Source: a virus. From it: 28,358 bases of DNA. The notes under the pieces are model-generated. The model saw nothing but the letters and a program-made list of their open reading frames with translations, was not told where the DNA came from and searched no databases. Shown here piece by piece: positions 24,831 through 28,358 of this stretch. Position 1 is the first letter of the stretch. The number at the start of each line of letters is the position of its first letter. The stretch lies in IMG/VR virus record IMGVR_UViG_3300020471_002216, positions 1 to 28,358 of that record, one strand, 5' to 3'. Both the position numbers and the translations under genes were made by a program.

Positions 24831-25028
24831 GAGAGGGGGAAGGTTTTACCCTCCCCCCTTGCTCTAGGACTTTTCTACTCTGCCTCGAATCAACTTTTGA
24901 GGGTTGATTGTTATGAGCCATATCTAGTAGACATAACTTTCTGTCCAACCGACAGTAGAGTGAACTTTCGTTCGACTAAAAATGATGATAGATAATTTTT
25001 GCTTTGGAGTAAAGAGGTTTTTTTATTT
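24831..25028 (+). ncRNA. Candidate tracrRNA/scaffold RNA of the Cas12 locus (five consecutive hairpins)
   Basis: The 239-bp gap 24810-25048 has no ORF but holds five hairpins in series: H1 24835-24857 (GGGGGA/TCCCCC-type stem, loop TTTTA), H2 24888-24909 (AATCAAC/GTTGATT), H3 24910-24937 (GTTATG/CATAAC, wide loop), H4 24941-24955 (CTGTC/GACAG) and H5 24959-24977 (GAAC/GTTC extended by AGT/ACT around one bulge). Segment 24895-24906 (TTTTGAGGGTTG), which includes the whole H2 loop, can form 12 continuous pairs (three G-U) with repeat positions 7-18 (CAGTCCTCGAAA). A second short match is AGGACT at 24866-24871. A T-rich run at 25018-25031, after a weak CTTT/AAAG stem, could end the transcript. 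The plus strand is favoured because the G-U pairs would be A-C mismatches on the other strand. Ends are approximate. Confidence 0.5.
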
Positions 25029-25048
25029 TTTACTGAAGCAATGTAGGA

Positions 25049-26525
25049 ATGTTGTAATCCTTGAAATATGTATTAGTGCGAAACTAAAACTCAATAAGGA
25101 ATACCATAATGTTGTGTTGTAGTCCTCGAAATATGTACCAGTGCGAAACATCGTTTCTTGGATAGGGGAATAAAGTACAGTGTTGCAGTCCTCTAAATCT
25201 TCACCAGTGCGAAACGTTGCATACCCAGCAACTTGGGCAGTTCTCGTGTTGCAGTCCTCTAAATCTTCACCAGTGCGAAACAGATAACCCTCCATCATGC
25301 CGTTCACGTAGTGTTGCAGTCCTCGAAATCTTCACCAGTGCGAAACAAAACATGTGAAAATGCAGGTGATCGCCATGTGTTGCAGTCCTCTAAATCTTCA
25401 CCAGTGCGAAACTTCTTTCGGTTATTATCCATTATCTCGAAGTGTTGCAGTCCTCGAAATCTTCACCAGTGCGAAACAATACTTTCCTATTCTCGGACAC
25501 CTTAAGTGTTGCAGTCCTCGAAATATGTACCAGTGCGAAACACGAACTAGTCGCAAAAGCTGACAAAGGTTTGTGTTGCAGTCCTCGAAATATGTACCAG
25601 TGCGAAACTGCCTACCTACAGAGCTAAGGATCTCAGGGTGTTGCAGTCCTCGAAATATGTACCAGTGCGAAACCCCCTTCCTTACTTATAAAGTTAGGAC
25701 AGTGTGTTGTAGCCCTCGAAATTAGTACCAGTGCGAAACCCATTAGTGCCATTCATGTACTCATGAGCGTGTTGCAGTCCTCTAAATATGTACCAGTGCG
25801 AAACATGGATCAGATGGAATTATTCTACGATCGTGTTGTAGTCCTCGAAATCTTCACCAGTGCGAAACCGTCGCTCGGGCTTCTTCAAATTCTTTGATGT
25901 GTTGCAGTCCTCGAAATTAGTACCAGTGCGAAACCCCGATTGGTTCCAGAAGGAACACGCCAGGTGTTGCAGTCCTCGAAATCTTCACCAGTGCGAAACT
26001 AATAGTAGCATGGTAGGTTGGGAAATAATGTGTTGCAGTCCTCTAAATCTTCACCAGTGCGAAACAATCCTTGCGATTACACAACCACAATAACAGTGTT
26101 GCAGTCCTCTAAATCTTCACCAGTGCGAAACCTCAAAGCCTCAGGAGCGTCAATTGTGAGCGTGTTGCAGTCCTCGAAATCTTCACCAGTGCGAAACACT
26201 AGATGGGTTATAAATACAGCTACCATGTGTTGCAGTCCTCTAAATATGTACCAGTGCGAAACCTAAAGGGTCGGCGTTGGCGGGTATATTAGGTGTTGCA
26301 GTCCTCGAAATATGTACCAGTGCGAAACACTGTATCGGTGCTTTTGTAGGAAGCATAACGTGTTGCAGTCCTCGAAATCTTCACCAGTGCGAAACAGACG
26401 GAGCCACCTATTTTAACAGAATTCGTGTTGTAGTCCTCGAAATCTTCACCAGTGCGAAACTGTGATCTACAAAATCAACAATCGCCCGCGTGTTGCAGTC
26501 CTCGAAATCTTCACCAGTGCGAAAC
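25049..26525 (+). CRISPR. CRISPR array: 23 repeats of 36 nt, 22 unique spacers of 28-31 nt
   Basis: Repeats start at 25049, 25114, 25180, 25246, 25311, 25377, 25442, 25506, 25573, 25638, 25704, 25769, 25833, 25899, 25964, 26030, 26096, 26162, 26227, 26293, 26360, 26425 and 26490. The plus-strand consensus begins GTGTTGCAGTCCTC and ends ACCAGTGCGAAAC; the middle is variable (see findings). Its ends can pair (TTGCA with TGCGA, plus GT/AC outside). The first repeat is the most degenerate (ATGTTGTAATCCTTG); the last is perfect. Spacers are all different and about 42% G+C by hand count, against about 30% around them. The plus strand is assigned because repeat-end pairing and the 5' GTTGCAG and 3' GAAAC ends suit it, but the degenerate repeat at the low end is usually leader-distal, so orientation is open. 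Only 24 bp separate the array from the rfbA stop. Confidence 0.96.
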
Positions 26526-26549
26526 AGGACTTCTGTAAAATGTCAATGA

Positions 26550-27404
26550 TCACGAAAGCCTTTCAAGATACTTTTTGTATTCTACATCAGGCATTTTCGA
26601 TATAAGTGTTTGTAAATCTTTTTTGGAAAGAAGTCCAGCTTTATATGCAGCTTCTTCGGGGCATCCTATTTTAATTCCCTGACGTTGTTCTATCACCCTA
26701 ACATACTCTCCTGCTTCATTCATACTGTGACACGTTCCAGCGTCAAGCCATGCACATCCGCGATTGATTTTGTAAACTTTTAAATTCTCACCTCTTAGGT
26801 ACGTTTTTATCACATCAGTGATTTCTAGTTCTCCTCGCGCAGAGGGTTTTAAAGATGACGCAACTTTAACAACGGATTTATCAAATATATAAAGACCAGG
26901 AATGGCTAAATTCGTTTTTGGATTTTGTGGTTTTTCTTCGATTGAAATGGGCGCTCCACGTTTATTTAATTCTATAACGCCATATCTTTCGGGGTCATTT
27001 ACTTCATACGCGAATATTGTACCGCCTTGAATAAAATTCTTAAAAGCTCTCGCGAATACAGAACTTCCATAAAAGAGATTGTCACCCAGCAAAAGTGAAA
27101 TATTATCTTGACCAATGAAATCTCTTGCAATCGTAAAAGCTTGCGCTATACCTTTGGGTTGTGCCTGTTTCTTGTAAACTATTTTTGCTCCGAAACGAGA
27201 ACCGTTACCGAGTGTTTGTTTAAAAGCGGGTAAATGTTCGGGGCTAGAAATAATACAAATCTCATTAATACCATTCTCTAAAAAAGTAGATAAAGAATAA
27301 TATATTAATGGTTTGTCATAAATAGGGAGCAAACTCTTGGTTACGCCTAATGTCATAGGGTAAACTCTAGTTCCCTTACCTCCTGCTAATATTATTCCTT
27401 TCAT
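26550..27404 (-). CDS. rfbA: Glucose-1-phosphate thymidylyltransferase
   Basis: Makes dTDP-glucose from glucose-1-phosphate and dTTP, the first step of the dTDP-rhamnose route and the substrate of the rfbB enzyme here. Signatures: ILAGGKGTRVYPMTLGVTKS (residues 5-24), SLLPIYDKPLIYYSLS, LLLGDNLFYG with the metal-binding D108, EEKPQNPKT, and RGCAWLDAGTC. At 284 aa it is the normal length and looks intact. It starts 5 nt after the GT17-like gene stop. Downstream, 24 bp past its stop, begins the CRISPR array, so the sugar operon is interrupted by the CRISPR locus at this point. Confidence 0.95.
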   Translation of the reverse strand: MKGIILAGGKGTRVYPMTLGVTKSLLPIYDKPLIYYSLSTFLENGINEICIISSPEHLPAFKQTLGNGSRFGAKIVYKKQAQPKGIAQAFTIARDFIGQDNISLLLGDNLFYGSSVFARAFKNFIQGGTIFAYEVNDPERYGVIELNKRGAPISIEEKPQNPKTNLAIPGLYIFDKSVVKVASSLKPSARGELEITDVIKTYLRGENLKVYKINRGCAWLDAGTCHSMNEAGEYVRVIEQRQGIKIGCPEEAAYKAGLLSKKDLQTLISKMPDVEYKKYLERLS

Positions 27405-27409
27405 ATAGA

Positions 27410-28189
27410 TTACTTAATCCATCTAGAAAGATTGTGCTGATTTTTAACGATATAATCAGGGAATGAATTGTCAATATCAACTTTGTGATATCTATAACCT
27501 TCTCTTGAAAGAGGGTCTTTATTCTCTTTGATATTATTAGAAATATTTTCCAACACTTCAGGAGTATTAAATTCAGTGTGGGCGTATGATTGGATTTTAC
27601 TTTTAATAATTTCCTCTCCACCGAAAAAAGTAAAGTGCCAACCACCATCGTTAAAAATTGGTCCAGTTATAAGACTTCTATCTTCTGCGGGTTCTCTAAT
27701 ATTTTCAACGCTAGTATTTTTTAAGTATTTATAGGTTGCTGCTCTTGTACCAAACCATTGATCAGTTTCATAATTATTAAGATAGTATACATATCTTTTC
27801 TGTTGAAAGGTGAAATGAGTATTATGAGTTAACCATTCGTCTTTTTTTTCTATAATTTCTGGTTTTGGTATCTCATCCAAATCACTATTCAAAATTAAAT
27901 CATCATCCTCAAAAATATCCAAATTCATTATAGAGTTTCTAGAATATGCTCCTGCTGCCCAAGGGTCCGAAATTGTATATGGAATATTTATAAAATTATG
28001 AATTATTTTTTTTTCCCATTTAGAAAATCTTTCTTTATTTTTTAAATATACACTTTCTTTAGGATTTCCAGAAAAAGTTTTGTTTCCATCGGTAATAATA
28101 AATTTATCAACACAAGGGTCAAGAATATTTAATCTAAGTTCGAGAAAATCTAATTCATCGTGAAAAATAAAACAATCGTAAGTTTTCAT
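27410..28189 (-). CDS. GT17-like glycosyltransferase
   Basis: A 259-aa protein resembling family GT17 (beta-1,4-mannosyl-glycoprotein N-acetylglucosaminyltransferase type): the opening YDCFIFHDELDFLELRLNIL, VDKFIITDGNKTFSGNPK, the acidic LNSDLDEIPKPEI (metal/nucleotide site), GGWHFTFFGG, and KIQSYAHTEF all follow the family order. A fair Shine-Dalgarno (AAAGGAAT) lies before its ATG, one of the few in this window. It probably adds a sugar to the glycan the neighbouring enzymes build. Linkage and acceptor are not deducible. Confidence 0.82.
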   Translation of the reverse strand: MKTYDCFIFHDELDFLELRLNILDPCVDKFIITDGNKTFSGNPKESVYLKNKERFSKWEKKIIHNFINIPYTISDPWAAGAYSRNSIMNLDIFEDDDLILNSDLDEIPKPEIIEKKDEWLTHNTHFTFQQKRYVYYLNNYETDQWFGTRAATYKYLKNTSVENIREPAEDRSLITGPIFNDGGWHFTFFGGEEIIKSKIQSYAHTEFNTPEVLENISNNIKENKDPLSREGYRYHKVDIDNSFPDYIVKNQHNLSRWIK

Positions 28190-28201
28190 ATATTATTCCT
28201 T

Positions 28202-28358
28202 TTATTCTGCTATTGGGTTAGTGTCGGGATGTACTTGACAAAAATAGTCTATATTTTGAGGTTGATCCTTAAATACTTCTACTTCTGTAAAAATTTTCAA
28301 CTTCTTCAAATCTTCTGAATCAAAGTCGCCATATCTGTCTCCTATAAAATTTTGTTCA
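28202..28358 (-). CDS. C-terminal end of an unknown protein (5' part outside window)
   Basis: An open minus-strand frame of 52 codons runs from the window edge to TAA at 28202. It contains GDRYGDFDSEDLKKLKIF and YFCQVHPDTNPIAE at the very end. No family is recognised. It is followed by a 12-nt gap with a Shine-Dalgarno for the GT17-like gene, and so continues the same operon upstream. Confidence 0.55.
   Translation of the reverse strand, partial: EQNFIGDRYGDFDSEDLKKLKIFTEVEVFKDQPQNIDYFCQVHPDTNPIAE

Noticed and set aside
24835-24857. G/C-rich hairpin as an intrinsic terminator
   Set aside because: Neither strand has a T-run directly after the stem, so it is better read as part of the structured RNA.
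25023-26465. Open frames of 60-94 codons across the array on both strands
   Set aside because: They are made of the repeated 36-nt unit and its spacers; the encoded peptides are copies of the repeat translation, not genes.
25049-26525. Replication-origin iterons or a satellite repeat
   Set aside because: Unit length is a constant 36 nt with unique 28-31 nt spacers, the hallmark of CRISPR.
27376-27648. 90-aa minus-strand frame inside the GT17-like gene
   Set aside because: It lies in another frame of a clear glycosyltransferase gene and has no family features.
1-28358. tRNA or rRNA genes
   Set aside because: No cloverleaf or rRNA-like segment was noticed on reading either strand; a short, unusual tRNA cannot be excluded without a search tool.

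Overview
The window looks like part of the genome of a large, AT-rich tailed phage (about 30% G+C by sample counting). Portal, large terminase, a phage-type sigma factor and a PhoH-like ATPase are present, and there are no ribosomal, tRNA or cellular housekeeping genes. All recognisable genes except one small ORF read on the minus strand. They are packed with 1-5 nt gaps or 4-25 nt overlaps, often ATGA stop/start overlaps. Good Shine-Dalgarno sequences are rare, so the host cannot be named from the sequence.

Layout, low to high coordinate (transcription runs right to left): (1) 1-7590 is a packaging and late-control block: portal (cut by the window edge), large terminase, a 2OG-Fe(II) oxygenase, a zinc-finger/ERCC4 nuclease, a sulfotransferase, an unknown protein with an internal duplication, a sigma-70-like factor with a cysteine-rich insert, and a zinc-ribbon protein. 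(2) 7591-8631 holds a small plus-strand ORF and the PhoH-like ATPase. (3) 8654-23310 is a carbohydrate island of about 18 genes. It includes dTDP-glucose 4,6-dehydratase, a rhamnose-type 3,5-epimerase/4-reductase, UDP-GlcNAc 2-epimerase, a UXS-like SDR and a mini DegT aminotransferase with a GNAT enzyme. It also carries a four-activity sugar-activation set (RpiB-like isomerase fused to a nucleotidyltransferase, PfkB kinase, KdsC-like phosphatase), several glycosyltransferases, a sulfotransferase and a GDPD-like protein. (4) 23307-26525 is a compact RNA-guided nuclease locus: a 500-aa TnpB-like/Cas12 protein with an intact RuvC triad, a 239-bp non-coding stretch with five consecutive hairpins, and a CRISPR array of 23 repeats and 22 unique spacers. 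(5) 26550-28358 resumes the sugar island with glucose-1-phosphate thymidylyltransferase, a GT17-like glycosyltransferase and a partial gene.

The most notable content is the TnpB-like/Cas12-CRISPR locus. No cas1, cas2 or cas4 is visible. The nuclease gene is joined to a sugar gene by an ATGA overlap, so it has no room for the 3' omega-RNA of ordinary TnpB. The intergenic hairpin RNA carries a segment that can pair with the repeat core. Repeat variants, G-U pairs and the intergenic segment favour plus-strand transcription of the array, divergent from the nuclease gene. The one degenerate repeat at the low-coordinate end argues the other way, so the orientation stays open.

The sugar genes could together supply dTDP-L-rhamnose, an amino-sugar and at least one further activated sugar, which the glycosyltransferases and sulfotransferases would place on a phage structure or the host surface. 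A recurrent TGTAAT-like element lies 15-20 nt before the start codons of genes that open non-coding gaps, and may be this phage's promoter signature.
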